A stretch of DNA of 64,000 nucleotides from Agriotes lineatus (GCA_940337035.1 CALNHX010007784.1:1-64000); one strand, 5' to 3'. Shown: positions 45,100-58,340, counted from the first letter of the stretch. Notes: generated by a model from the letters alone, not told the origin. A program made the numbers and translations.

Positions 45100-46165
45100 C
45101 AACCCAAAGAACAGGCAGGGTTCAGAGCGGGATATGGCACAAACGCTCACTTACAAACTGTAAAGACCTTGTGTTGGTCTTCATAGACTATGAGAAGGCT
45201 TTCGACTCGGTAGAACTACAAGCAATACTAGAAGCACTAAATCAAAGCCGAATAGATTATAGGTACACGTCATTAATTAGAAACATTTATAAAAACGCTA
45301 CATCAAACGTACGATTATATGAAGACACCGAAAAATTTAACATATAACGTGGAATAAGACAAGGGGATAACATCTCACCAAAATTTTTTACAGCTGCTTT
45401 AGAACTTGTATTCAAGAATACATAATGGCACAATGTCGGTGTTAACATTAATGGACAGATGCAAACTTTATGATTAAGACACGAAAGGCTCCTCAGAAAA
45501 AGGAGGACTGAAAATAAGCTTCAAAAAAGCTAATATCATGACAAACTTGGTAATGAACGACAACATAAGTATCGACAACAACATCATACAACAAGTACAT
45601 ACATATAAATATCTAGGTCACGAAATTAAAATTGGAAAACACAACCAAACACATGAAATAAACAGACGAATTGGCCTGACCTGGGCAGCTTTTGGCAGAC
45701 TGAGTCATATTTTAAGGTGTAGTGTTCCAATGTGTTTGAAAAGAAAAGTTTACGATCAATGTGTCCTGCCGGTGCAAACTTATGGAGCGGAAACCTTGAC
45801 GTTAACGAATAGATCACCGAACAGGTTAAGAACAACTCAACGAGCCATGGATAGTGCAATGTTGGGCGTAAGCCTCCGCGAACATTTAACAAACGAGGCA
45901 ATCCGAAGAAGGCAGGAGTTCAGGACGTCGTTGAAACAATCGTAACGCTGAAATGGAACTGGGCAGGTCATCTAGCAAGAATACGAGACGATCGGTGGAC
46001 CAAACAGATTATGGAATTGAATCCCCGGGAGACCAAAAGAAGTCAGGGAAGACTACCGACCAGATGGACTGATAACCTAAAAAGAATATCAGGAAACTGG
46101 ATACGGGAGGCAGAAGACAGACATAATTGGAAAAGATTAGGGGAGGCCTAGGGCTGCGTGATGAT
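45100..46165 (+). pseudogene. RTE-type LINE fragment 2, internally deleted
   Basis: It begins QPKEQAGFRAGYGTNAHLQT, shifts frame, then reads VFIDYEKAFDSVELQAILEA (RT motif with the catalytic FxDxxKAFD aspartate) and RGIRQGDNISPKFF after a stop. A deletion removes the FADD box: INGQMQTL is followed almost directly by GGLKISFKKANIMTN. The remainder, YKYLGHEIKIGKHNQTHE, RRIGLTWAAFGRLS, QTYGAETLTL and LKWNWAGHLARI, parallels copy 1. The end is a TGATGATGA tail at about 46157-46166. There are several frameshifts. Confidence 0.9.
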
Positions 46166-46172
46166 GATGAAT

Positions 46173-46550
46173 GTATGTGTGTATGTATTACCTGTAACCT
46201 CTTTCTACTCGTAACTAGCGATGCAGAATCTGGTGCTTTGTACGCTTTAGCGGCTGGCGGTACAATGCTCAACTTGGCCCGTGTTCCGAGTGACAAAGTT
46301 AAAACGCACGTTTTGCGCTTGCGTAGCAACCATTGTGTAGTGTGCATTTTGGTGACGTGTTGATGTTACTCTATCTCTTAGGTCTGTGGTTCTGAGTGGA
46401 GCACAGTTAACTTGGTGCCCAACTGTGAATTGTCTCATCGGACCTGATACCAATCGTCAAGGCTATGGAAAAATTCAGCCCACCGTAGGATTCGAACCGA
46501 GGACTAGCTTAATGCAAGCTTAACAACGCTCTACAACTATCCGGCTTCTT
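46173..46550 (-). mobile_element. tRNA-derived SINE, copy 2
   Basis: It is the same family as 36710-37084: matching body blocks (ggcggtacaatgctcaactt, ttggtgcccaactgtgaat) and a B box GGTTCGAATCC on the minus strand near 46487-46497. It carries more substitutions than copy 1 and no clear target duplication. It lies immediately after the RTE tail. Confidence 0.87.
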
Positions 46551-47239
46551 GTGGGTCCAGTAATCATAGCATATAATACCGTGACCGTTAGAGCATTTTC
46601 CCCCTTGTAGTAATAAATTAATAACGGCTGTCCGTTGATTGTTTCACCTGTGTACTGTATTGTGAGCGCAATATAAAGTTTCAATTGTACCATTGGGTTT
46701 GCCTGTACTCTGTACAACCATACGCAGTTAAATTGATGAATTAATTAAAACATCAGCAGGTGGAAGACTCTCTCTAGATTTCAAATTCACCCTACAACCA
46801 CCTCGTTAGGCGAGAATATATGCCTCCGTTGCGGCCGACAAATGATTAATACATACTTTTTACTTTTGACTTAGATAGAACCACCTACGCTTTCAAAGTA
46901 AAACCACGCCTGTGTCCCACTGCAGCTAGCAGTATGCATTTTTTACTTTTTCGTGAATGCATTTTAAAGTGTAATAATCGGTATGACTTCGTACGTTTTG
47001 CTTTGGCTATATAGAAATCTCTCCAAATTGCAAGGCTTCTCTGCATAAACAGTATTTTTAAGAAAAAGATCATGTAGATTGGGACCCAAGGATCGAGCAG
47101 GCCACACAATACGTTCCTTTCCACCTATACGCTTATTGTTTAAATTACTGTCGAATATGACATAAAAATTACTATACGCTTGATTTTGCTCTAGTTACTA
47201 ATACTACTAAACTTAATAAATTTAAATACCGTTTCCAAT
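46551..47239. other. AT-rich non-genic stretch
   Basis: No gene or repeat was recognised. The TGACGTCA palindrome noted above lies further on, at about 47527. Confidence 0.45.
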
Positions 47240-47525
47240 TTTCTAACGAATGTTTGTTTTTGTTTTTTCTATTTATGTATTTTTATATACGAGTGTAAAT
47301 ATATGTATGAGAAATTACTATCTAGCTACTTGGCACCTAATTGGGAGTCTGTTGTGTCGAAATTCTGCTACTCTCTATTACTTTTTGTATATTCTTGTTA
47401 CATTCTCGTAACGTATAAATTTTTTTTTTGTTATCTTTTGTATTATATATTTGTAACATTTGTAACATCTTACAGATAAACAGTTATCTACAATAAATTG
47501 AATTGAATTGAAATTGAATACATAA
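47240..47525 (+). mobile_element. Possible LINE 3' end with (TTGAA)n tail
   Basis: A T-rich untranslated-like segment ends in aataaattgaattgaattga near 47492-47511. Short A/T-rich repeat tails of this kind terminate several insect non-LTR elements. No coding part is attached, so the call is tentative. Confidence 0.3.
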
Positions 47526-47966
47526 TATGACGTCACTAAAACTTAAAAATGCCAAATTTTGGCAAATAATAAAATAAAACTGTTGTTATATTACAGCATC
47601 AATGTTGCTTAGTTTTTTGTTCAACATGTACGAGTATAATGTGTTTTTACGTATTATTTTATACCCTGCCTTGTAATAACACCTTAAACTGTTTTGAAAA
47701 CTATATACAAAGTGATTTTTTAAAAACTGAATTGCAGCAGGTGCTGCATAGCCTAGATCAGTTAGCACCACCAGAATCCGAAATAGATTAACTGGAACGA
47801 GTGGACCTTCCGAAACGCCCATCTGTACCGGAATCGCGCGAGGCATTTCTTCGGTACAGCGGGCACTGTTACAATCATATTAGTCAATATTGTATTGTGT
47901 CAAGGTTAGGGTAGACCGACGTTTCTTTAAATCTTGCTTGTTTTATTTAAGTTTTCAGGTGTTCCT

Positions 47967-48945
47967 TCATTGGGCGGGATTTAGGGGTTCCCGTATCACT
48001 CGGGTTCGTTCCTCTTCTTCCGTTCCCTCCATTATCTTCTTCAGTTGTGTATCAATTGTTTCCCAATATTCTTTGCTATTGCACATACTTTCTATTAGGT
48101 TTTGGGGCTCGATGCTTTCTCCGGTTAATAGTGCAATCCTCAGGCGCTCTCTGTCCCATCGGGAGCACCTGAAAATCGTATGTTCTGCGCTATCCTCCGA
48201 CTCACAGAACCAGCATTGGTTTGTTTCTTGTTTCCCAATTCTGTGAAGGTACTTGGCATAACAACCGTGGCCGGTCAGGCATTGGGTTAGGTGGTAATTT
48301 GTGCTACCATAACTTCTACCGGTCCACCTTTGGACGTCAGGTTATTAGGGTTTTTGTCCACATTCCTGTCCCTTGGTGCGCTTCCCATCTTCTTTGCCAT
48401 GTTGCCATCATGTCTTGTCTTACTTCCTTTCTGTTACGGCGATCGCTTCTGTCGTGTATCATTATTCTTTCTTTTACTATTAATCAATTGGCAACGATCC
48501 TGTAACCACTTGCAAAGCCTCGGTGGAAGTAATCCTGTAGGCGCATCCCAGTTAGATCATTACTCTTCGTTGTATGCTTTCTAAAATTGTATTATATTTT
48601 TCCTTTTCTATAATCTTCCCCCATATCGGCGCAGCGTATAAGATTATAGAATATCCAGCCAACACATTCCTTTGTCTCAAACTCGCTCCACCTTTATTGG
48701 GCATTATTCTGTCTAGTTGTCTAGCTACCTTTTCGGCTTTATTTGCTACATGGTAGACGTATTTGGACATAGATCCGGTTTTATTGAAAACTACCCCAAG
48801 ATATTTTAGGGCTTCTGCTGTAATGGTAATAATCTATAAGCTCCTGGTTAATTTCTTCCGCTATCCATTTTATTAGGTTCATCGCGTCTATTGTAGACAC
48901 TCCTTTTCTGAACCCAAACTGCCTAGAGCTGTTGGCAGTACTGAA
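47967..48945 (-). pseudogene. R1/jockey-like LINE fragment (minus strand)
   Basis: Reading the minus strand from 48945: QFGFRKGVSTIDAMNLIKWI (RT motif 3 region), then a deletion of the catalytic part, then KYLGVVFNKTGSMSKYVYHV and ARQLDRIMPNKGGASLRQRN, with YAAPIWG. After a gap comes the C-terminal zinc-knuckle region CWFCESEDSAEHTIFRC and RWDRERLRIALLTGESIEP, ending NPAQ* at 47967. This domain order fits the R1/jockey group. Frameshifts and the missing RT core make it dead. Confidence 0.85.
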
Positions 48946-49830
48946 GTTCATTGTTAGTCTATATCAAATTCGTTAGTAGGTTAAGTTTTGTTTGTCATTT
49001 GACACACACTGATGCAAAAATTGACCTGAAAATCTCGAATTTTACATACACTGACAATACACTTCAGTACTACCAACTAATTAAGGCTATCCAGGCTTGC
49101 TGTAATTCAGTTTTTAAAAAATCAGTCTGCACCTTCATATCGCAATTAAAATGAAGCTAAAATATTGCTTTATATTAAGACAACTACGCTAGGAGCATGA
49201 CCGATATTCTTCCTTGCAATAAAAATTAAATCTCCAACTTTGTAACCCGAAACCGGCAGAAGTTGAGCACTGCACCTCCACATGTAAGCGCACAAATAAA
49301 CAGCCTCTACATCAGTAGGTAGAAAGAGGTTGCAAATAATACATACTTACATTCCGAGTAACAAAATCTGGTGTGATACACTCACACAACTTCTTTTTGC
49401 AGTGATCTTATAATTAGCCAAAAATTTTATTTTTAATTTTTAAGCATTTGTAAAAATTTTCAAAAATTGCAAATTCTACAAAAACCGTACAAAATAGAGC
49501 GTTAGTTAAAGAGACAAATTTTCTCTAAAATTTTAAGCTGAATTCAAAAATGTAATAATATACCGGATGTTCTATTTAAAATAGGAGTTAATAAAAAAAA
49601 CTAGAAAAAAAAAACCATTTTGGAAGTACAACATATTCAACTGGAAAATCACCTACCTCACATCAATACACATTAAAAATGTAAAGTCTGAAAAAAATCG
49701 TTAGAGCCGTTTTTGAAAAAAATCGAAAAAATCTGAAAAATCACAAGAGTAAACACCTTCCGGTTATGCGATTTTCTTCAAAAGCTTGCTGTCTTATCTA
49801 CATAGTATAGAAAAGTTATACAGGCTGTTC
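48946..49830. other. AT-rich stretch with repeat-type motifs
   Basis: 49550-49830 resembles a dispersed insect repeat (taccggatgttctatttaaa, then atacaggctgttcctaaata near 49818). No gene was seen. Confidence 0.4.
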
Positions 49831-50056
49831 CTAAATAAGTTTCGCAACGGAACACTGTAGATTCCTCATGCAAAAAAAGGAACACTTTTTTCGTCTTCCA
49901 TTTTTCTTTCCGGGCTTTCGTTTTCGAGATACAGGGTGTCAAAAATTTTTACAAAAGCTGGTTCATTGCTCTAGTCAACCGTGAAAAATGGAAGACGAAA
50001 AAAGTGTTCCTTTTTTCATGAGGAATCTACAGTGTTCCGTTGCGACACTTATTTAG
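49831..50056. repeat. Foldback repeat with 75-bp arms
   Basis: The left arm, 49831-49906 (ctaaataagt, cgcaacggaacactgtagat), is almost perfectly complementary to 49983-50056, with one substitution and small length changes in an A run. The spacer is about 76 bp and contains gatacagggtgtcaaaaa. It is a MITE-like or hairpin element of unknown family. Confidence 0.85.
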
Positions 50057-51740
50057 TATTTAGTATATGAAGTTTCACCGTCATACCTCTTTTCGTTTTT
50101 CAGATATTCTGTTCACAGATAGACAAACAGACACAACACAGACAGACACACACATAGACAGGTACCAATGAACAAAAACGTGTTTTTTGGGTTCAGGGGA
50201 CTCGAAAACGTGAAGATCTGTTGAAAACTCAATTTCGAATTTTTGAGGTGAATCCAATACTTTCTTTATCGTAAAAGGAAGTAATTAACATTCGTCGTGC
50301 CACAATACTACTGATATGGATTAACACCAGCCATCTTAAATTTTCATCCAGTGAATTACTTTGCATCAAAAATTTCACAGCAATGATTACCGGCACGTAT
50401 GGTTGGGTTACGAAAACCATTAGTTTTGTTACCTGTTGCAATTTACATTACCAGTAAATGAATTTATTCCAGTAAATTTCACTTGGACGAGTGCGTCCAG
50501 CGCCTTTCAGCTAATTATCAATTATTTATAAATTCAATTTCATCGGTTACTAGTATCTTGCAGACAAATAAATTACAGCTGGACGATTTCTGCTAACCGA
50601 AGAGGCGTTCAAAGCCCACGGAATTTTATGTAGCATTCGCTATCGCTTGTGGAATATATTTGAAAGAATTCAATCAACTGTTCTGAATAGTATATTTCAG
50701 CAGATTTACTGATAAAAAGTAATACATATTAGTGGTAAGTAATGTTCGTATACTTCTTTCTTCGTTGCTTTGTTATTTAATTTTCATAATATCGACATGC
50801 TATTGTACTATTGTACTGTCTACTTGATCAAAATATCACTTATAACAGCCACGGCCGTTAAATTTTAACTGCCACTTACCACTTTCAGTAGATATTACGA
50901 AGACTGTTGAACAACATACGGCCGATATTGAACATATAGCTGACTCGAATAATTTATTAGCCTCGGCCTACTAATAGCGTTAAATACTATAATATATTCG
51001 AACAAATTCATTCGATAGTGATATTATTACAAACATCTCTTTAATTTTGTCCTAAGGTAAAATAATGAAATCACGCAGTAGGCGGAAACTCTAGAAAGAA
51101 AAAAATCTGCAACAACCACGCGAATGAGACAAAATTATCGCCGAATTTATTGGGAATGGAAATGATGGTTACTTTGCGGAGCACTATCTACGGCGTATCT
51201 CAGATTTTCAGCGCTCAACAGTCGACAGCATGAATCTAATTCATTCTTTAGTGCGAACGTGGCATGAAAACCCAATTTTTGATGCATTACAACAGCACAG
51301 AAAGAAATCGCGGAAATTTGTTTTCTTCATTCTGCATTCGGGCGAGATTTAGTATCGTTTTTATGCCCCAGCGGGCAGGCCGAAAACTCCGAATTAGCAG
51401 AAAATCTACCGATTACATGGCCCGCTGGCTGCACTTTCGCTGTGCAAAAGTGCCTAATTCCGTGGCCTGTCGTTGAATCAGATATGCACTTTAACGACCG
51501 GTGGGCCCCGCCTAAACGCCCAAGATCATGCAAGTTGGCGAACTTAAAACTTTCAGTGCGTTGCAGTGCTATGCAGAAAAACGACAAGCCGGAAGATCCC
51601 ATCTCGGCTGATAATTGTAGTTTTAAGAAGCAACTTCTGTATTCGACGACCACGACTATATTACTTTTTATTTTATTTAGGGGCCATAAACACATTGCAA
51701 TTATTTTAACGATAAAATAATGAACATAAGGATAGTTTCA
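50057..51740. other. Non-genic stretch
   Basis: An acagacagacaca-rich run lies near 50110-50160. 51060-51600 is GC-richer without a recognisable frame; the 122-codon minus-strand frame at 51327-51695 shows no motif. Confidence 0.4.
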
Positions 51741-51876
51741 GTAGCTGTCACGCAGGGTTCTATACTAGGGCCTGTCTTTTATATAATGTATATTTGGGTT
51801 TTCATTAATTTAGTAAAACCTAGGTGCTATTAATATGCAAACGATACAGAATTGCATATTCTCTCTTGTAACGGAT
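51741..51876 (+). pseudogene. Non-LTR reverse transcriptase scrap
   Basis: The frame reads VTQGSILGPVFYIMYIWVF, the RT motif GVPQGSILGPxLFxIYIND, and after one stop YANDTELHIL, the decayed YADDTxL catalytic box (first Asp changed to Asn). The spacing between the motifs is shorter than in intact jockey/CR1-type elements. Nothing recognisable lies on either side. Confidence 0.75.
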
Positions 51877-54831
51877 AAAAACAATATAGCTATTACCTAT
51901 TAATAAACGAAAAGAGACGCAGCTAGCTCAATGAGACACGTCTCTGTACTCCTATGCCATCTAACTTTTAAAACTATTATAAAAAAATCTCCTTTGCAAA
52001 CTCTAATGTCTTTCATGATTTTTTATACTTGTTTCGTGTTAAATTTTGATTAATCTACTCATTTTGATTAATGTTGTGTAGTAACGCAAAATTTGAATTT
52101 ATAATACCATTAAAAGTGAAGCCCAAGAGCTTCTAGACTTTGCCCTTATGTATTTAATGTTTCAATTTCACTGCATGTATTATTATATAAGCAGCAATAG
52201 TCAGTTATTAGTATTTCTTCGGCATATGTTTTTTCACCAAACGTTTTCATCTAACGAAACGTTGTAAAGCAACAAATGCCTGTAATTGAGGGTAGGATGC
52301 TCTACACCACTCTGTTGATTATGGGCCATTCATCGCATCCCTAGTCACAATTATTTGCAATGCTAAACCAAACTTAAATTACCGAAATGCAAAAGCAACT
52401 TGTTCCCAATACAACAAATGCTGAACAAACGAAACAAACCTCTGATGCTCCGTAAAACCCTTTCGAAGGCAGATGGGTCATTATTTGTGCAGATATTATC
52501 TATCTGTGGTCACAAAAGCTCAAATTCTAGGCACAACGTATGCAAACTGAAGGAACACGAACAAAGGAGATATTGATGGAACAAAATTTAATTAATCCAT
52601 GTTACGGCCCGCAATGCCAGTGGTCAATAGCTATTAATGGCATCCTGGAATTGCAGGTTAACTAGCAACTGAAGTATTTATTCGAATGTCCGGAATTCCA
52701 CGTACTAATACTAATAGGTTTATTAATCGTAAATATGCCGATATGCTATTTCTCAATTATAACTCATTTCTTGGGACAGCGTTTTAAGCAGAAAGGAAAT
52801 TGAATTGTTATTTACGAATACAAAAGAACTCCGGAAAATTTGTGGGTGACTCATCGCACGCCAGGCAATTCGGAAAAGCTTTGGAAGCATTTTCGTATCG
52901 GCTTTTCATAATCGCCGGAAAATTCGTGTTTTTGCTGCTGTTGATGATGTAACGAATAAACATTTTCTAGCAACGTTCTCCTTCGACCTCATTTTTCGAT
53001 TCCTTGTTAATGAAGTAGAGGATAATTGTGAATTTGCTAGTAACAGGCTTTAAACGAATTTGTTGGAACTCAATTCTGTTGAAACCAATAAGCTGGAAAT
53101 GGGAATATACCGGATTTTCTACTGCGTGTCCAAATTCTTTATATGACGAATACTTCTAAGTATTGGTGAGTGTTATTTCCATGAAATCACTGGATCCTCC
53201 TAAAACTGGTTAAATGGTTTTTGGGAAATATTTTCGACAAGGTTACTAATAATACGATTGCAACTGCTTATTCAAATAATTTGTATTACATCAGTAACTT
53301 GTCTTTAAGATGTACAAGATAAAAATACATAGCAAAGAGATCTCGAAAGTGATCGGATGGAGATTCGGTTCTATGAAAAAATCGTGCGAGCAAGTTTATT
53401 TGGTTTATACCCGACAACTGAAGCAAGCACACTTTAAATTGCTAATGTCACAGTCGATCACCAAGTTAGTTGGAACTTAGAACAGTACTTTTGTTCTAAG
53501 TACTTTGAGAGTAGGATTCCAATGAAGTCTCTATGTTTACATTTGTTTTTATAACTTTATAAATGTTGCTGATAAGTAGCTTAATATAAATACAGGTTAA
53601 TGATGGCTGTTGCAGGTTTTTGCGCGGTTTTCCTGAGTCAACAGAGTACCTCTCTGGGGGAGTACCTTCTCCGCCTCTCCTGGCCTTCCTTCCATTATCC
53701 ATTCTTCCTTTCTCTCACCCATCCTGAAATACCCGTTCTTAACTATTGGCGGACACAAGGTCCCTATATCAGCCCGCCCCCTTTTGGAGAGTATAAATTA
53801 CTTTGAACCTTTACCTTTTACCGGCAGACTTGCTATATTTGGATTTTTGGGGTGAAAGGTGAACCAAGTTCACGAGCACTTAGGCCACTTGCTACACTTA
53901 TTTCCATCAATAACTGGTTTATAGCGAAAAAAAATTAAAAAGTTTTAAACTAAACAAAATTTGTGAATATCTCTCCTGGAAAGCTAGGGAATTCAGCTGC
54001 AATGATGAAGGTAAAAGGTTCAATACTCACACCTGGAAACTGGGGTACGGTCCACCCAGCCGCTTTAAAAATTTGGTACTGAAACCATACTTGTTACAGT
54101 AGGCTAACCACACCACCCAGTACGGCGTTAACAGTGTGCTAGAAGCTAGACGATTGGGTTTCGGAAGTCTCGGGTCAACCTCCTAAATGGAGTACATGCA
54201 ATGCCCAAAACGTTATTTACACTAGAAAAGTAATCAGTACTTAAGATATTAACAACACTGTTACACTTGCGCAATTGAAATTTGACCATTTCCTTTTTCT
54301 TCAAAACCACTGCCAGAAACAAAACTTAACAACTCATCGTTGCCCAAGCAATGGTTGACCTAACGAGTTGTGTGACGTAAAAATTGAATTCCCGTCTCGA
54401 ATGCAATTCGTGGGCAGTTTTAAGCGGGCTTTAAGCATCCACATCCTCGCTTGGCTACGGTAGCCGTCTGTTTACTTTGCACAACTTTAATTACCCTTTC
54501 CGCTAATCCTCCACACACAACGGGCCTTACATTTCATTTACATTATTTAGACATTTCTTTCATAGTGCGCCCGCAGCAATTTAGTTGGATTCTCCTTTTC
54601 ATGTTTTGGAAATTACGTACAGAGAGGCTCTCGCAATAAAAATGAAACAAGCTAATTATTTTTAATTTAAAAATGCATTAACTTATTTTTGCTCTTTGAG
54701 CGCATGTTTTATACAAAATATTGCTGTTGCCTATTTTTTTCAACTTTAATTTATAATACCTGAAAATGTAAGCAACATTTTTAAAGATAAATAGTGAGTA
54801 TCTATTTATGTTGCCATGATACGTGTGTACG
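51877..54831. other. Non-genic stretch
   Basis: Mostly AT-rich. 53630-53790 is C/T-rich and may be an untranslated retroelement end. 54020-54200 is GC-richer with weak tRNA-like words that I did not accept as a SINE. No protein-like frame was found. Confidence 0.4.
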
Positions 54832-55676
54832 TTAGGCTGCAGTTTCAAGAATTAAGGGGCGCAGCCAGTATATTCTATATTCTATAGAAAAGTATACATT
54901 TACCCTGTAGAATGTTTCAGGTTATGTCTAGAACATTGAGTATTTATTTACGTTGCCATAATGTGCGTATGTGCGTACGTTAGGCTGCAGTCTCAAGAAT
55001 TAAGGGGTTCGCCCAGTATATTCTACTCTACAGAAAAGTATACATTTACCCCATAGAATTCTTTAGGATCTGTATATAATATTGAGTACGTATTTATGTT
55101 GCCATGATGTGTGTACGTTAGGTTGCAGTCTCAAGAATTAAGAGCGCACCCAGTATATTCTACACTCTATGGAAAAGTATAGATTTACCCCGTAGAATGC
55201 TTTAGGTCTGTATATAATATTGAGTATGTATTGATTGTCCTATGATGTGTGTACGTTAGCCTGCAGTCTCAAGAATTAAGGGGTTCGCCCAGTATATTCT
55301 ACTCTACAGAAAAGAATACATTTTCCCCGTAGAATGTTTCAGGGTCTGTCTAGAACATTGACTATGTATTTACGTTGCCATGATGTGTGTACGTTAGGCT
55401 GCAGTCTCAAGAATTAAGAGGCGCACCCAGTATATTCTATACTCTATAGAAAAGTATATATTTACCACGCAGAATGTTTCAGAATTTGTCTAAAATATTG
55501 AGTATGTATTTATGTTGCTATGAGGTGTGTACGTTGGCCTGCAGTCTCAAGAATTAAGGGGCGCACCCAGTATATTCTATACTTTATAAAAAAGTATACA
55601 TTTACCTTGTAGAATGATTTAGAATCTGTATATAATATTGAATATGTATTTATGTTGACATGAGGTATATACTGAT
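54832..55676 (+). repeat. Satellite array, left part (6 units of about 137-149 bp)
   Basis: Units start with (g)gctgcagtctcaagaatta near 54834, 54983, 55120, 55260, 55397 and 55535. Each runs through cgcccagtatattctac, a tctatagaaaagtata hairpin, tttaccccgtagaatg, tatattgagtatgtattta and tgccatgatgtgtgtacgtt. The units are moderately diverged. The array resumes at 58446. Confidence 0.92.
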
Positions 55677-56848
55677 ATGATCATTAAATGATAGAGCATT
55701 CAATAACTACAAAAATAAAAAACAGCTTAAAATATTGTTCCTAAAAGAAGTGATGGTTTCGTTTTATCATTGGAATTTCGGTCTCTTACAACAGTATTTG
55801 CAATTCATTTTGTAAATAGTCCAGTTTTGGTTGCATATAATACGAAATAGTCGGGACTTGTCTGAAAGAGGTAATTATTGTTATAAGATATAATATAGGG
55901 GTTTTTGGTTCTTACATATTTGGTCATGTAGTTGAAGACTTACACAATGTAAAACTATTAACCTAAAAATATGATTTATGGCAATTAGAAAAGTCATAAC
56001 AAGTAATAATAGAAAACTGTATCATCATTTGTTTGATAACCATTGGTTTTGGCGTGTAGTTTGAAATAACAGAACAAATGGGCTGTAGAAAAATATAATT
56101 TGAATTGACACAAGACCTATTTGAAATCGAATTTTAGAAGTTAATGTACTGGTATGTAGGTACATGTTAATATTACTATACACCTAAAGAGTGTGATAGA
56201 CAATTATTAGTGCGAAAGTAAAAACTTAGTGTGTGCATCGATTACCACTACTATGATGTGCTGTCAACTACAACAAGAATAGCTCTAGCAAAGATCTGGC
56301 GAATAGAAGAATATAGAAGATAAAGAACTCAAAGATAGAAGCTTACAAAGTGAGCCTATTAACCATCAATTTAAAACAAGACACATATAAGAGAAAAGTA
56401 GTAATATAAAATATACCTGGTACTTACCGAGTTAATAAAAATTGAATTCAATTGAATCATAAATATAATAATAATAATAAAATTTGTGAGCAGACAGTAA
56501 TATTAATCTAAAATTGAAGTAACTGAAATTAAGTATTTATCAGATCATATTAACAAAGGTGTTAAACGTATGATAAAAGCAGTTATTGATTACTTAATAA
56601 ATACAATTGTCTTATATTTTGCATTATAGTTATTCATGATATCATGATTTATGTCCTAATCTGATTTTAATAGTAACCTTGAGATAGAGTCGAATAACTA
56701 AGGTTATTAAAATTACATGCTAAAGATTGTGGACAAAAGGTAAGAGTGAAATAAAATTTTTAAATAAAACCCTGAGAATAATATTTAAATTAAATAAAAT
56801 CAAACGAAAATGAAGAACACACCACAACCAACAATGATGACGTAGGCG
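55677..56848. other. AT-rich segment between satellite and LINE
   Basis: It has neither satellite units nor LINE coding sequence. It may be part of the same insertion that split the array, or older DNA. Nothing else was recognised. Confidence 0.4.
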
Positions 56849-58340
56849 TTGAACCTATTACAAAAAAAGGCTGCAGGAAAAGACAGGATAACACCAGAGA
56901 TAATAAAGTACATAAAGGAAACCGGTAAGGAAAATATACTAAGACTAATGTATGACATAGTAAAAGCAAAAAGAGCCCCAAAAGATTGGCAGACGGCTGT
57001 AATTGTGCCACTACACAAAAAAGGTGATAGAAGAGAGTGTAATAATTATAGAAAAGTTACACTATTAAGCATAACAGGAAAAATATTGGCAAGAATATGG
57101 GAAGCAAGATTAAGGAAAAACTAGACGACACAATAGAAGACAGTCAATGTGGTTTTAGAAAAGGGAGAGGAACACAAGACAACGTTTTCATACTAAGGCA
57201 AATAAGCAAAAAGGCAATAAACAAAGAAAGTGAAATTCAAATATGTTTCATAGACCTAGAGAAAGCGTTCGAGAGAATTAAAAGAAAGGACATATGGAAG
57301 GCACTAGAAAACAGAGGCATATCAACGAAAGAGATAGAGATGGTCAAAATATTATATAACAAGACAACCAATCTAGTGAGAACAAGAAATGAGGAGTCAA
57401 GAGAATTTGAAACAACTAGAGGGCTAAGACAGGGCTGTGTGCTGAGCCCGATATTATTTGCACTAATTATGGATGAGGTAGTCAAAGAAGGTAAAAAGAA
57501 AACAAAAAAATATAAAGTAGGAGGTGGAAAATGGAAATGGTACAAATGTCGGAACTCCTATATGCAGACGATATGGTGATAATGGCAAGATCAGAGAGAG
57601 AACTACAACACAACCTGAATATATACAACAAAGAGATGCAAAAAGCAAACATGAGAATTAACATAGAAAAAACAAAGACAATGATAATAGCAGGAGAAGA
57701 AAGAAGGCATCATATTGCAATAGAAAATAAAGAAATAGAGCAAGTGAACAAATTCAAATATCTGGGGACATATATTAGTAGCAATGGGAAGATAGACGAC
57801 GAAATAAGCTAGCGCACAGCCGTGGTAGGAAGAACTTTTAATATGATAAAAAAACACCTTTCTAGGGAAAACCGAAATATCAAAAGAGACGAAAGTTGAG
57901 GTAGTTCAAAAGTGGTGTATCCGGCATTAGTTTATGGCAGCGAATCGTGGACGATCACAAATAAACAGAAGAGCAGACTGACAAGCACAGAAATGAGGTT
58001 CTGGAGAAAAATAGAGGGAAAAATTAAACAAGAGAGGATCAGGAACACAACATACAGAGAACAACTGAAAGTAAAGGCGGTGGAAGAAGTGGTCCAAGAA
58101 TGGCAACTAGGATGGCTGGAACATGTACACAGAATGGGAGAAGATAGAATGGTGAAACAAGCACTGGAAGCAAGACCAGAAGGAAAGAACAGAGTGGGAA
58201 GACCAAGGAAGACATGGACTGAAGGGGTAAAAGTAGCAGCGGAACAGAGAGGACTACAATGGAATACAGTGAGACAAATAGCGCAAGATCGAAAAGAATG
58301 GAAAAAGTGGTGCCAAAAAACACCAATCGACGAAGAGTGA
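56849..58340 (+). pseudogene. Non-LTR retrotransposon, RT to C-terminus, with frameshifts
   Basis: RT motifs occur in order: AAGKDRITPEIIKYI (region 0/1), DWQTAVIVPLHKKGDRRECN (motif 1), a frameshift, QCGFRKGRGTQDNVFILRQ (motif 3), ICFIDLEKAFERI (catalytic Asp), TTRGLRQGCVLSPILFAL (motif 4), a frameshift, LLYADDMVIMA (YADD at 57561-57572), KFKYLGTYIS, an in-frame stop at 57810, VYPALVYGSESWT, then LGWLEHVHRM and RVGRPRKTWTEGV to the stop at 58340. The endonuclease is missing (5' truncation). A TGTATG repeat tail follows at about 58396-58410. It is inserted between two parts of a satellite. The clade is not assigned with confidence. Confidence 0.92.

Noticed and set aside
54020..54200. tRNA-like words suggesting another SINE
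   Set aside because: Weak A/B boxes can be drawn on either strand and none has consensus spacing; no target duplication was found.
56441..56480. aattgaattcaattgaat as a LINE tail
   Set aside because: Too short and palindromic; no attached 3' untranslated region could be recognised.
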